From NCBI GenBank assembly GCA_947561715.1, contig OX387197.1, positions 27,430,266 to 27,494,265 of the forward strand: a stretch of 64,000 nucleotides of DNA, written 5' to 3'. Below are positions 10,555-22,305 of the stretch, piece after piece; within the stretch, counting starts at the first letter, position 1; the number at the start of each line of letters is the position of its first letter. Both the position numbers and the translations under genes were made by a program. This stretch comes from Ascidia mentula. Its lineage: Eukaryota; Chordata; Ascidiacea; Phlebobranchia; Ascidiidae. Under the pieces are notes generated by a model that worked only from the letters and a program-made list of their open reading frames with translations, did no database searches and was not told where the DNA came from.

Positions 10555-12924
10555 CGTCAAAAAGCAACATGAATACGTAAACAAGAATGTGGGAAACACT
10601 TCCATGGATGGGGGTGAAAGTTCGTACATGAAAGTCGAATAATTTGTTGCCATTCTTTTAATCAATGGTGACTGAGCCAAATTATAGTAAAACTGTGTGC
10701 GCCCTAGTCGTTTATAAATAAATGTACGAAATTATTTATTTATAGTTGAGCAGGTTGCCCATGTACAAAATTATCGACAAGTATTTATGTCCAGTACGTA
10801 AATATGGATTGATAGCACGGGTGAAGAATGCAAGGCGTGTTGAGACCGGGTTTGCAAAGATATAAGTTGGATGAAATCTTTACATACAAACATTTGTATT
10901 TCTTTGTTGAAAAAACGACGGCCCCGACGTTTTCTCTTAATCTCATTGCTCCTTGTTCGTGCTTCTAGTTGTGTTTCAGTAAGTTGGTTGTTTATCCACG
11001 TACCTCTATGTCGCTTTGAAACGTCAGGAAATATAATTATCGTACGAGGTCGCGGATTTGTAATTCCATTATCTTGAAGTGTTGTGATTACGAGATCGGG
11101 TGGAAATCGTTTAACGTGATACAATGGTGAGCTTGATCTAACAAGCACAAAAAAAGTAGCCCAGGAAATCAAAGCAACCAGTTGAGTTACGGTTCCCTTA
11201 AATTCGTATCTGGACGTGAAAGATGGGAATTATTTTCCCCCATACTAAGTCGTGAGTTATCTAAATAAAAGCGTATAAGAAATGGTTATCATGTTTCAAG
11301 TGTGAAGGCGTCTCAGTGTTCACATTCCAAGACAGAACTCCCACACATCGATTCATATCCGTACACATAACCATGCAAGCTGGTATGTATAATATGCGGT
11401 TCAACAAGTAAACAAAAGTAATAATGGAACAAACAATATATTTGCCCGAGCCTTCTCAATTTAATGTTTTTTTAACATTTTGTCACAATTCCTTTATTTG
11501 ACGTCATAACCTATGTAAATGACGTCACACCTTTATTCAACAACTTGTGGTTGCTCGATCGTTTTCACCGCTGACGCGCAGTTGAAATGTCAGAAGTTCT
11601 CCAAAAAAGCAAACTTTTTAAACATAAAGGATAGAAAATGCGCATGTGACACACAACAGTTTTCTTGCAGCTAAATTACGTTCGCCGAGATCAGTGTTTC
11701 CAAACTTTTTTGTCTGCGGAACACAGCAACGTTATTAAAGTTGACAAGAAACAAATTGAGAAACACCAAAAACGTCAGAACCGTCAAGCACTTAATTTTG
11801 GTTTTAAAAGTTTGAGAAAGTCACAAGAAAAACATTTAAGAGGAACCTGAAGCTATTCGTGAAGTCATTCGTATTTTAGGCACCACACCTTCATGTATGG
11901 TCGCCACACCTGTGCGAGTTAGTTCGATGACAACACTACGTCATTAGAATCCCCACACGTTTTACAATTTACTCGTTTCCGTGCAGAGAAAGACGGTTTG
12001 TTTCTGCGTTAGAGACGATGTTGTGATTCCTTTAGTCAGCATTTACCAGTTCAGGAAGCATTGCGGTTGTGTTCACCTCAGTGCAAAAACAGCCACGTTT
12101 TGCTGCCAAATTACGTTTTACAACGGTAGTTACAACAGCATAAGCATCATTATAAATACTATCCTAAATAAACACAATTTATAAAAGTATCCCTGACTTA
12201 AAAGTAAAAAGGAATTTGGGATGATTTCAGACCCGAAACCCAAGCACATTGTCGCTACAATCGCATACAACAGTCGTGTGATGGCAACATTACGTGATAA
12301 GAACTCCCACATGTTACTCATATCCGTACAAAGTTGGTTTGTAGCAAATATTGCGTTCCAGTGCTGCATCATCTAGTTTTAGCAAGTGTTAGGTCTGCTG
12401 TTCACAATTGGGTGCAGACAACAAGTATTGGCCAAATCGTGTATTTGTTGAGTCAGGTTATGATTTTTCAGTCATCTATAATAATCTATTACAGCAGTGT
12501 CAAGTTGGCAAAAAGCAAATTAGGTTATTTGGGAACAAATCAGTAAATATTACCGAATCTATGTGGTTTGTGAGCCGACATCCGTAAATCACAAAGAGGT
12601 TTAGTGCAAAGATTTTGCAATAATTGGGAAAACAATACTTTATAAACCGACCCTGATATTGTGTATGGTGAATCATGGACAAATAAAGGACAGATAGACC
12701 AAAACGCACAGGAGATAAATTGTTCATGCAATGGTTTGTTGACTTGTCACATTACGAGAAAGGCAGATTGTTAAAAGCCGGTTGCAAATCTTTTGCAAAA
12801 TGCATTCAAGGATAATAATTCTAGCTGTTTTTGGTTTTATTTAAATTTAAATACGTAGTTTGCAAAACCACGTACGTTTAACCATAGTTGCACTGCTTCT
12901 TTCTATTAACAGAAACTTTGCAAC
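10555..12924. other. Class C 3' flank and intergenic DNA
   Basis: About 10640-11430 is repeated at 14585-15360, downstream of the other class C gene. Within it a minus-strand open frame, 10771-11172 (133 aa, basic), is interrupted in the other copy, so it is not clearly a gene; no family recognised. About 11685-11720 has CAGTGTTTCCAAAC followed by GCGGAACAC, reminiscent of hAT-type transposon ends (weak). From about 12517 to 12924 the sequence matches 19768-20204, the 5' flank of the 20205 gene. CTATTAACAG just before the ATG could be a splice acceptor after a noncoding first exon. Confidence 0.5.
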
Positions 12925-14584
12925 ATGAGGCTGTTCACGTTGTCGTTTTTAATTTGCTTTCCTGTTACTTTGTCCCAGACCTGGCACTCACCAACTTTCA
13001 TTAACGTCGAATATTTATTCGGTCAATCAGTGAATTCGTATCAGATGCCGAAAAAGCATGCGCTAACCATGGAGCACAGGTTGCTCATGTCAAACCACCT
13101 TTACACACAAATATGGCAAAATCAGCACTTTTAGATTTCTTGTCGGAAAAGATAAATGCGTTCACAGGTACTCGAAATTAGTATAGGCCACGTTTAGTAG
13201 AGCACATAAACATACAGACAGTTCACAAATGTTTGTGATAACCTGGATATTCACTTTAGCAATATTTGGGAAGCAAAACTGCTTGTTATAATCCATAAAA
13301 ACGACAGTTCAGTACTTTATTACTGGAAAAAAGCTTGTTAGATTGTTTCACAAATATATTTCTTATTTGAAGACCCTCCATACTCGTTCTACATCGGAGC
13401 AAAACGAGGTGCAGGAACAAACATCCATAAGTGGACGGATGGATCGAATGTTGTCAATGGACAGTGGGCAACAGGGGAACCGATCGCAACAGGATCCAAG
13501 TATTGTGTGATAATGGGTTCATTAACTTCACTTGATTCAACATACAAGTGGAGAAGTACGGAATGCAATGTTACATCGGGTTATATTTGTGAGCGTATCG
13601 TAAAAGGTAAGTTACGAGTTGGGATATCATTAAACGATTGTTGGGCTGAACATGTAATTCATTGGTATAAAAGTGTAACGACAATAACAATTATCGGTAT
13701 ATTTTCCTGTGTTTAAGCCACCACAACTACCAAACCAAGTTCAACCACAGGCACCACAACAACCACTCATTTTCCCACCACACCCAAAACAACCAGTTCC
13801 ACACAAACCACCACCACAATAAAACCAACCACCAGCGAATCTGAACCAACCACTTTTACCACCACTCCCATACGTGAGCAAATCGCATTTTCTGTCAAAT
13901 ATTTCCATCACATTTAAACTCCATCCCTTGTTTCAACAGCAATCTACAATCGTTCATCGGACGAAATCAACAACAACATTTTAAGGATAGTTACTGTATT
14001 AGTCGTACTTGTGGTCTTTCTCATTGTTTTAAAAATCGCCTCAATGATTTTGTTCCACAACCGGACAAAACGCGGGTAAGCAGCCACGTAAAAACTGTTA
14101 TCACCAAAACATTTAGGCTATCAGGTTTTCGACATTTGTCTTAGATTTTGAGTTTTTCATTTTAATAATTTTTAACTTCTTTTTCATGACTGCTGGCTTT
14201 TTGTGATGAAATTAAACTCATGAAGATTAATCACACAAAGGTTTAAACTTGTTGTTCACATTCGCAGAGCTGGTCACCAAACCAACCATGGGATAGGGAC
14301 CAGACCTATTGGTAAGTGGGGATATTTTGTTGGAAACTAACATAAAAACCCCAGGTTATATCGTGTGGTTTAAAGTGAATGTTACAGAGGATGGAGATGA
14401 AACGTACATAGTTCCACAAACCATTCCACCAACCAACCAACACCAACCTATAAACAACCAACACAAACCACCCAGAAACACCAACCACGACTATGACGTC
14501 ATTAGGCAAAATGAATACGTAAACAAGAATGTGGGAAACACTTCCATGGGTGGGGGTGAAAGTTCGTACATGAAAGTCGAATAA
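12925..14584 (+). pseudogene. C-type lectin-domain receptor, class C tail, exon 1 frameshifted
   Basis: Exons: 12925-13167, 13373-13606, 13718-13873, 13940-14075, 14268-14311, 14355-14584. Exon 1 has a signal peptide (MRLFTLSFLICFPVTLS) and matches the intact exon at 20205, but one base is missing in the codons after NSY, which throws the CTLD out of frame. Every later exon is open. Exon 2 has NGQW, EPI, YKWRS. The stalk is Thr-rich. The membrane exon reads ILRIVTVLVVLVVFLIVL followed by Lys, so a basic residue lies within or at the edge of the membrane segment. The tail holds ETYIVP, YDVI, YVNK (fits the pYxN pattern bound by Grb2-type SH2 domains) and YMKV at the C-terminus. The single lesion suggests recent loss, or an assembly error to be ruled out. 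Confidence 0.7.
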
Positions 14585-16075
14585 TTTGTTGCCATTATTT
14601 TAATCAATGGTGGTTGAGCCAAATGACATTTAAACTGTGGACACCATGCTTATTTATAAATAAATGTACAAAATTATTTATTTATAGTTGAGCAGCTTGC
14701 CCATGTACAATATCTTCGAAAACTTTTTTTGTTCAAAGTACGTAAATATGGATTGAAAGCACGGGTGAAGAACGCATGGCGTGTTGAGAGAGGGTTTGCA
14801 AAGATATAAGTTGCATGAAATCTTTACATACAAACATTTGTATTTAAGTGTTGAATAAACGACGGCCCCGACGTTTTCTCTTAATCTCATTGCTCCTTGT
14901 TCGTGCTTCTAGTTGTGTTTCAGTAAGTTGGTTGTTTATCCACGTACCTCTATGTCGCTTTGTAACATCAGAAAATATCAATTATCGTACGAGGTCGCGG
15001 ATTTGTAATACCATTATCTTGAAGTGGAAATCGTTTAATGTGATACAATGGTGAGCTTCATCCAACAAGCACAAAAAGGTAACATAGGAAATCAAAGCAA
15101 CCAGTTGAGTTACGGTTCCCTTAAATTCGTATCTGGACGTGAAAGATGGGAATTATTTTCCCCCATACTAAGTCGTGAGTTATCTAAATAAAAGCGTATA
15201 AGAAATGGTTATCATATTTCAAGTATGAAGGCGTGTTTGTGTTCCCAAGATAGAACTCCCACACACCGATTCATATCCGTACACATAACCATGCAAGCTG
15301 GTATGTATAATATGTGGCTCAACAAGTAAACAAAAGTAATGATGGAACAAACGTCATATTTGCCCAGGCCTTCTCAATTTAGTGTTTTTAACATTTTGTC
15401 ATCATTCCCTTCTATGACGTCATGACCTATGTGAATGACGTCACACCTTTATTCAACAACTTGTGGTTGCTCGTTCGTTTTCACCGCTGACGCGCAGTTG
15501 AAATGTCAGAAGTTCTCCAAAAAATCCACATATGCAGACTTTTTAAACATAAATAATATAACAGTCTTATTTTTGTGCTACTATTGCTGCTAGACATTAT
15601 TTTTTTTTATAAAATTGTCTTCTGGGACAAAAATAAATGAAATTTTATTGTATTTCAACTATTCTGTTCTTCTGGCACAATTAAAAGAATCTTTTTATTC
15701 ACCGACGTTTCGCCTGCTCTTCAGCTACGCTTAGCCAGAGAAAGTTACGTTTTGTGTCAGAAGAACGGACTATTAAAATACAACATGCCTGACAGCAACA
15801 GCAACACAATATTTATAGATTTTGTTTTCAACAATATTTTATAAATGGAGACACGTCGGTTGGCGGACGAAACATTAGCTAAATACACTACACGTTGATT
15901 GTGTGCCAATCTTAATAGTTTGGTTTGTTTCTGCGAAACTAAATTCAAACTATTACTACTAAACCAATGAAAGGATAAGAGGTTAGCCGTATGCTCAAAT
16001 CTGTATCAAGTACAGTAAAACAAAAGCGCAGTAATTGGATATTACCTTTGATTCCCATGATGTTTGTGCTTTAAG
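14585..16075. other. Class C 3' flank joined to an intron-1 copy
   Basis: About 14585-15360 repeats 10640-11430. From about 15550 to 16075 the sequence matches 24122-24641, which is intron 1 of the gene with the atypical exon 1 at 23742. An intergenic flank is thus fused directly to intron sequence, and no leader exon for the following CTLD exon lies between. I see no other gene. Confidence 0.6.
15646..15785. repeat. Foldback repeat (MITE-like) in intron 1
   Basis: Arms of about 34 bases, 15646-15680 and 15752-15785, are inverted repeats including GTTCTTCTGGCACAA against TTGTGTCAGAAGAAC, around a loop with GACGTTTCGCC. An orthologous copy lies at about 24217-24352 in the matching intron, so it was there before the duplication. 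Family unknown. Confidence 0.55.
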
Positions 16076-17987
16076 GTTCCACTCATTCGTTCTACATCGG
16101 AGTTAAACGAGCTGCAGGAACAGACAACTTCAAGTGGACGGATGGATCGAATATTGTCAATGGACAGTGGGCAGGTGGAGAACCGATCGCAACAGGATCC
16201 AAGTATTGCGTGATAATGGGTTCATTAACTTCACTTGATTCAACATACAAGTGGAGAAGTACGGAATGTGATGTTACATCGGGATATGTTTGTCAACGAA
16301 AATCAGGTTTTGGGGAATTTGTTTACTGTATACAAATCTGTCGGCGCAATGTACAAATACCAATACCAAAAACGATATTAGTGTAGCCAAGCTAACGAGA
16401 TAAAGGGCCACGGAATTCACAGGAAAACTGGACAGCATAAAGAAAAGTAGAGAAACGCCGATGGTTTACTTATAATGCTGGGAAGTCAATTTATTTAAAC
16501 GCAGAATTACCTCCTAATCTTCCACAAAATAAAACCAGTGTGTGAATGTGACAATGTTATAAATATACGTTACTGCCCTCTACAAATCTGCATTCATACC
16601 AGTAACAACTTTTGCGGTAACCACTACCACCACCGCCAAACAAATGGTCTTTACAACGAGAAAAAACACAGCATTAACATCCACAACCACCAAGAAGCGA
16701 CTTACAACATATGGTACCCAAACCAGAAGGAAACGACAAAATTACAAGAAACGTCACAACGAATATTTTCGTGATCGACACCTCGACCTCAGAAGGTAAA
16801 ATTTTTGAAACTTACTGCGTTGATTCAGTAGCAGCCACATCCAAAGACAAAAGATTGGTCTAAATCAGCATTTCTCCAACAACAGTTGATGTGAATTCAC
16901 CACTAAACGTCACGGATTCTTTATCTATCGTTGGTGCAGTTGTTGGGGTTGTGATCGTCATCATCTTATTAATCCTCGCCACTGGATTGGTTTTATGGAG
17001 GAAACGCAGGTAAAGTTATCAGTATGACGTAACAATGGGGTACAGAAAGCGTCATTTGTTCTTGTGCAATCGACTCATGCAAAACCTTTTTTCATTTTAC
17101 CAGAGCTGGGAACGAACAGATTGGAAACAACACAATGGACGGAGAAGCCGCAGGTAAGCGGAGTACATTGTAGTTTGTCATTGAACGATTTCGTGTATTT
17201 GTCAATTCTTCGTTGGGCTAAATTTTTTGAAAAGATTTAACCTAGAAAAGTTTCGTGGGTCGTGAGTTCAAACCTCACCGGGAGCTCGCCTCGACTTTCG
17301 AGAAAAAGTGTTTGAACCAACTTAGCTGCAATGCCAGTAAACTTTCTGGGTTTAACATTTATAGATGTTCTTTAAACAAAAAGAAACACATTTCCCCAAT
17401 AACGCAATCACTCTCCACTACCGCGTGCGCACTTTACCCGTATACATACGAGCAAACTAATATTCTGGACCCAACACTGCTATATTTTGTTTCCAAGCAA
17501 AAGAACCCCCCCCAGCCCCAGCCCCAGCCCCAGCCCCAGCCCCAGCCCCAGCCCCAGCCCCAGCCCCAGCCCCAGCCCCAGCCCCAGCCCCAACAGAACC
17601 GATCTACGCAACCGCAAAACCACGAAAGAAGAAAAACTGGTGAATGTTCTGGTGAATCATGCACAACTACTACTTTGTTTCTAAGCACAAGAAACCTCTC
17701 CAACCCCAGCCCCAGCCGAACCGATCTACGCAACCGCAAAACCACGAAAGAAGAAAAACCAACCAAAAGCAGGAACCTCATCCAGGGTTGAATCTACCAA
17801 CGAAGCAGTTTACGACCAAGTTAATAATAATGAGGATTGTGACATGTACGACCACCTCCACCACACAAGCTTACATGCACAAACTTATAACACGGAAGCA
17901 CGTGGGTACAACGATGACGTGCATACACCACGTGACTGCAATGGTGCGGAACAAACTTATGCGATTGTTAAGAAAGGAAACGAATAA
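16076..17987 (+). CDS. C-type lectin-domain receptor, class A, leader exon missing, two last exons
   Basis: Exons: 16076-16306, 16603-16795, 16869-17009, 17104-17153, then either 17498-17643 or 17686-17987. No exon 1 is present between this gene and the preceding class C flank, so a 5' end must come from elsewhere or the gene is truncated. The CTLD half has FYIG, NGQW, EPI, YKWRS. The stalk starts in the normal Thr-rich frame but ends one base out of the family frame (the family-like frame would read GNDKITRNV). The next acceptor is one base shifted, which restores the frame into the GAVVG membrane segment. Last exon 1 has (Pro-Ala)13, YATA, then stops at TGA 17641. Last exon 2 gives the full tail with YDQV, YDHL and YAIV, ending at TAA 17985-17987. 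Splice choice could toggle signalling. Confidence 0.6.
17510..17587 (+). repeat. (CCCCAG)13 in-frame coding array
   Basis: There are 13 CCCCAG units in the first of two alternative last exons, encoding Pro-Ala dipeptides in the receptor frame. Same position as the 27-unit array at 4559, so the array existed before the duplication or was transferred, and has since changed length by whole units. Confidence 0.93.
17590..17760 (+). repeat. Partial duplication of the tail exon with its upstream intron end
   Basis: The stretch encoding [14 protein letters not shown] occurs twice, ending about 17637 and again at about 17757. Between them lies intron-like sequence (TGAATCATGCACAACTAC, then TTTCTAAG) that matches the intron before the last exons at 21980 and 27010, not this gene's own intron. 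A recombination between two sub-classes of A gene, with the breakpoint inside the tail exon after the KKKN codons, explains this. Confidence 0.75.
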
Positions 17988-19348
17988 GAAGTATTATTGG
18001 GAAAATTTTGTCAAACTTAAGTTGTTTTGTGTTGTTTCTTCCGGATTTTTATTTCATATTCCTATGAATGACGTAACAATCTGTGTGATGTCACAAATTT
18101 ATTCAACAAGTTTTACAGTTGTGGTTGTTATGTCTGTAATTAGTATTTATTTAATATTTGTCTTTGATGTTTATGATCTGATGCATGTGGTCAAAAATGT
18201 ATCACTGTGTTTAGTTTTGAAGTAAAAACATATTTACTTTATTATGCGTGTTCATGTTTTCGTTCCTAAAGACAGAAGCGATGACGTCGGTTTGCTTTTC
18301 CCTTCGTGTTACAAACAACTGTTGTTCCTCGTGTACTTGCAGGCAAAGCTGTTGGTATCTGGAAGTTTTACAAAGTAATCAACAGTGTGGAATTAGTGTT
18401 GCCCAACTATAGGCTCTCTGCAACATACGGTGTTACATGATGCAAACGACAACGACATTGGTGACGTCACGTTCATACACAAATCTTCGTCAACGTCACA
18501 CATTCCCAGTTTCCTTTGGTTAAAAATTACGCATTCAAGAATTTACGTTGCGGACCTTTAAGGAAAATCTTGATTGATTTTAAAATTGCAAAGAAAAACT
18601 CAGCAAGGTAAGCACACGAAACAAACACAAGCACGAAATGGCCCCAGAATATCAAGCAAAGTAATTAGCTCATTAACATCAAAAGTAAATTGTGATGTTG
18701 CTGGAACCAATTAAATATCCCTTTGTCGTTTCGAAATCATGTCGATAAGAAGTATTTCCCGGTATATAATGTTTCTGGTGTGCAGGCGTCTTTGTGTTCC
18801 CAAGATAGAACTCCCACACACCGATTCATATCCGTACACATAACCAAGCAAGCTGGTATGTATAATATGTGCGGTTGAAGGGTTATATCTTATAGTAGTG
18901 ATTCCCAATCATTTGGGGAACACTGCCTTAGAGCAATCGAAGTATGTAGCAGCCAGATTGTGAGCGGAAGGAGAAATAAGGTCCCAATCTTTTTGTTAAG
19001 AGGCGGGGGAACTACCTAGGAGAAACACGACATTCGCATTGAGGCGATTATGAGATTCTGCTATGCATTAGCCGACTGTGTCAACAATGCTGGGTATAAC
19101 AAATACCTTAGGGTCGGGAAACTTTCAAGTGCAAAGTTCTTTTGTGCGGGACTTTTTGTTTAATTGTGGAAAAGGAAAATATCGCCTCCGATAAAGATGA
19201 TGGTGATTAAAATAACGTGAAAGATTTTTGGAACAGACAAACCGATTAAACCATAAACACGTATTTTCTCCACTACAATGAATTGCTCAAAGTAATCCTG
19301 CTTCACATTGGCTGTGTTTAGGTTTACAAATGTTGGAGAGTTATTGCA
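17988..19348. other. Class A 3' flank and shared upstream block, no gene seen
   Basis: Repeats the flank seen at 5011-5960 and 33405-34740. Around 18890-18935 TAGTGATTCCCAATC and GGGGAACACTGCC recall hAT-type transposon ends, and a similar stretch occurs near 34765. From about 18955 it is the block shared upstream of leader exons, ending in the conserved 5'-proximal block before 19349. The minus-strand open frame 19160-19447 overlaps the leader exon and is a shadow. Confidence 0.55.
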
Positions 19349-19562
19349 ATGCTTGTTTTTGCGTTCTGTGTCCTTGGCTTTCCTGGTATTCTGGCACAAA
19401 CTTGGTACAAGTTGAATGACTACCACGAATATTTGATCGGACCTCAAGTTAGTTCATACACAGAAGCTGGAACATCATGCAGTGCACACAAGGCATTTCT
19501 CGCCAATGTTAAAACAACAACAGAATTTAACTTCCTGAAGGGAAAGATAGGAACAGTAACAG
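19349..19562 (+). pseudogene. Orphan leader/CTLD exon 1
   Basis: A fully open exon 1: signal peptide MLVFAFCVLGFPGILA, then QTWYKLNDYHEYLIG and the first CTLD cysteine, ending at a consensus donor in phase 1. No exon 2 of its own follows. The intron start (19563-19757) matches intron 1 of the class C pseudogene (9109-9300), then at an A-rich run near 19750-19767 the sequence switches to the 5' flank of the next gene. It could still splice over the next gene's exon 1 to exon 2 at 20621, since the phase fits, giving that gene an alternative leader (inference). Confidence 0.7.
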
Positions 19563-19749
19563 GTGGGAGAAGTGAGAATGGACAACAATCATATGTGCGT
19601 AGGTCTAACAGTTTTTTTGGTAATTTTTATTCACTCGTACCCAGTTTTGAATCAGCTTCCACCTCCCACTGTCGTACATTAAAATCCAGTAATAAAGTTG
19701 AGATAATTAAAATTTTGATTGAATGCAGAGAGGAAGTCTTTAACCACGA

Positions 19750-19770
19750 AAAAAAAAAAGCAAATTAGGT
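19750..19770. other. Recombination junction at an A-run
   Basis: Left of this point the sequence follows the intron of the 8875 gene; right of it the sequence follows the 5' flank of the 12925 gene (from about 12517). The join is at a run of about eleven A bases. It marks where two duplicated cassettes were fused. Confidence 0.6.
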
Positions 19771-20204
19771 TATTTGGGAACAAATCAGTAAATATTACCG
19801 AACCTATGTGGTTTGTGAACCGACATCCGTAAATCATAAAGGTATAGTGCAAAGATTTCGCAATAATTGGGAAAACAATACTCTTTAAACCTACCCTGAT
19901 ATTGTGTATGGCGAATCATGGTCAATAAAGAAATTAACGATTTTAATGGACAGTTGGGACAAATGAAGTACAAAGGGACCGAAACCCTCAGGAGATAAAT
20001 TGTTCATGCAATGGTTTGTTGAGTTATCACATTACGAGAAAGGCAGATTGTTAAAAGCCGGTTGCAAATCTTTTGCAAGTAGAATTCAAGGATAGTAATT
20101 CTTGCTGTTTTCAGTTTTGTTTAGATTTAAATACGTAGTTTGCAAAACCACGTACGTTTAACCATTGTTGCACTGCTTCTTTCTATTCACAGGAACTTTG
20201 CAAC

Positions 20205-22305
20205 ATGAGGCTGTTCACGTTGTCGTTTTTAATTTGCTTTCCTGTTACTTTGTCCCAGACCTGGCACTCACCAACTTTCATTAACTTCGAATATTTATTC
20301 GGTCAATCAGTGAATTCGTACCAAGATGCCGAAAACGCATGCGCTAACCATGGAGCACAGGTTGCTCATGTCAAACCACTTGCAAACACAAACATAGCAA
20401 AATCAGCTCTTTTCAATTTCTTGTCGGAAAAGATAAGGTCGTTTACAGGTATTCGAAATTAGTATAGGCCACGTTTGGTGAAGCAAAGAAACATACAGAT
20501 TACAACTGGAAAACAAATTGTTATGTCACAAAATATATTTTTATCACACAATACTTTTCTCCTGTTGTATCCGGTTCCCACTGTCAATTGTTGTGTCACA
20601 AATATATTTCTTATTTGAAGACCTCCCATATTCGTTCTACATCGGAGCAACACGAGATGCAGGAACAAACATCTATAAGTGGACGGATGGATCAAATGTT
20701 GTCAATGGACAGTGGGCAACAGGGGAACCGATCGCAACAGGAGCCAAGTATTGTGTGATAATGGGTTCAACTTCACTTGATTCAACATACAAGTGGAGAA
20801 GTACGGAATGCAATGTTACTTCGGGATATATTTGCGAACGAATATCTGAAAGTAAGCTATAAAAAAACTTGAAACAACGTCATTAGTTGGTGAAAACAAA
20901 ATTCTATGGAATACGCACCGAACAGACATAGTTTAATTTTCTTCTAAATTATTTTGAGTTTTGCATGCAAGCATTACTGGAGAGTAACCATAAGGTGTTT
21001 TGTGAATTGCAGCCCCAAGCACAACCTCTACAACAACTACAAAGAAAACAACAATAACAATAAAAACGACAACAACAGTAATTCCTGTAACTACAAGTGC
21101 AGCTAAAGTCACTCTACAAGTAAACAACGAAACAAACATAAAAGTTTCCACTCATAATGTCAGAGTCAACACTTCAACCATATCAGGTATTACTTTTGGT
21201 TTTTGTTTTCAAAATTTAACATTGAAAGTCGTGTATGAGACTTAACTTACAAACAAGTATCACCATGGGGAGATTTCCCAAATTTCTGAGCATACTTCGT
21301 CATGCATAAACAACAGTCACTTATACAATATACCATGTGGGCAGTGTTGCCCACTTGGACTGAAATGCAATGAATATGGGAATCATGATTATTCCACAAT
21401 CACAGAAGCGATAATTTCGGGGTTAAGGTCTGTCAGTTCTGGTATATAAGTCAATTTGACGGGGTTTTGACCAAATGATGCGGACTGTGGCCCAATATGT
21501 TCAGACACTTCCCAAACAACAGTTGATGTGAATCCACCACTAAACGTCACGGATTCTTCATCTATCGCTGGTGCAGTTGTTGGGGTTGTGATCGTCATCA
21601 TCGTATTAATCCTCGCCACTGGATTGGTTTTATGGAGGAAACGCAGGTAAAGTTAACAATATGACGTAACAATGGGGTACAGAAAGTTTGTAAGTTCCGA
21701 CACAACTGACCGAAGTAAACCGTGTTGTGTTTCTGATTCCAGCAGAGCTGACAACCAGCAGATTGCCAACGGGACAAGGGAAGGAGAAGAGCAAGGTAAG
21801 CAATGAGTTTGCGCGCCTGTGTTGGTTTCGTGCTTTAAACAAAAGGTTTCTTTCTACGGAAACAAACCAACTTAATGTCGTTGCTTGGTATTGAGAAACA
21901 ACATATCCCCAAACTATCATACCACAAATATGTTCTAGTGAATTATGCACAACTACCACTTTCAACTTTTGTTTCCAAGCACAAGAAACCTCCCCAACCC
22001 CAACCCCAACCCCAACCCCAGCCCAAGCCCAAGCAGAACCGATCTACGCAACCGCAAAACCACGAAAGAAGAAAAACCAACCAAAAGCAGGAACTTCATC
22101 CAGGGTTGGATCTACCAACGAAGCGGTTTACGACCAAGTTAATAATAATGAGGATTGTGACACGTACGACCACCTCCAACACACAAGCTTACATGCACAA
22201 ACTTATAACACGGAAGCACGTGGGTACAACGATGACGTAGATACATCACGTGAATGCAATGATGCGGAACAAACTTATGCGATTGTTAGGAAAGGAAACG
22301 AATAA
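20205..22305 (+). CDS. C-type lectin-domain receptor, class A tail (intact, 388 aa)
   Basis: Exons: 20205-20448, 20621-20851, 21013-21186, 21505-21646, 21746-21795, 21980-22305; phases 1,1,1,2,1, open throughout. Signal peptide MRLFTLSFLICFPVTLS, then a CTLD N-half distinct from the QTWYKL type (QTWHSPTFINFEYLFG) with a six-to-eight residue extra loop around residues 55-68. Exon 2 has NGQW, EPI, YKWRS and one residue fewer in MGSTSLDS. Thr-rich stalk, membrane segment about 237-260 with GAVVG, and WRKRR. The tail has TPTPTPTPAQAQA in place of the long Pro-Ala run, then YATA, YDQV, YDHL, YAIV. The leader type is that of the class C gene at 12925 but the body is class A, so the gene is a mosaic of the two classes. 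Confidence 0.85.

Noticed and set aside
10771-11172. 133-residue basic open frame on the minus strand
   Set aside because: It lies in a duplicated flank, and the copy at 14750-15090 does not keep the frame; no domain recognised.
18885-18935. hAT-type transposon in the class A flank (TAGTGATTCCCAATC)
   Set aside because: Only one end-like motif is seen, with no matching opposite end or target duplication, so it is mentioned only as a resemblance.
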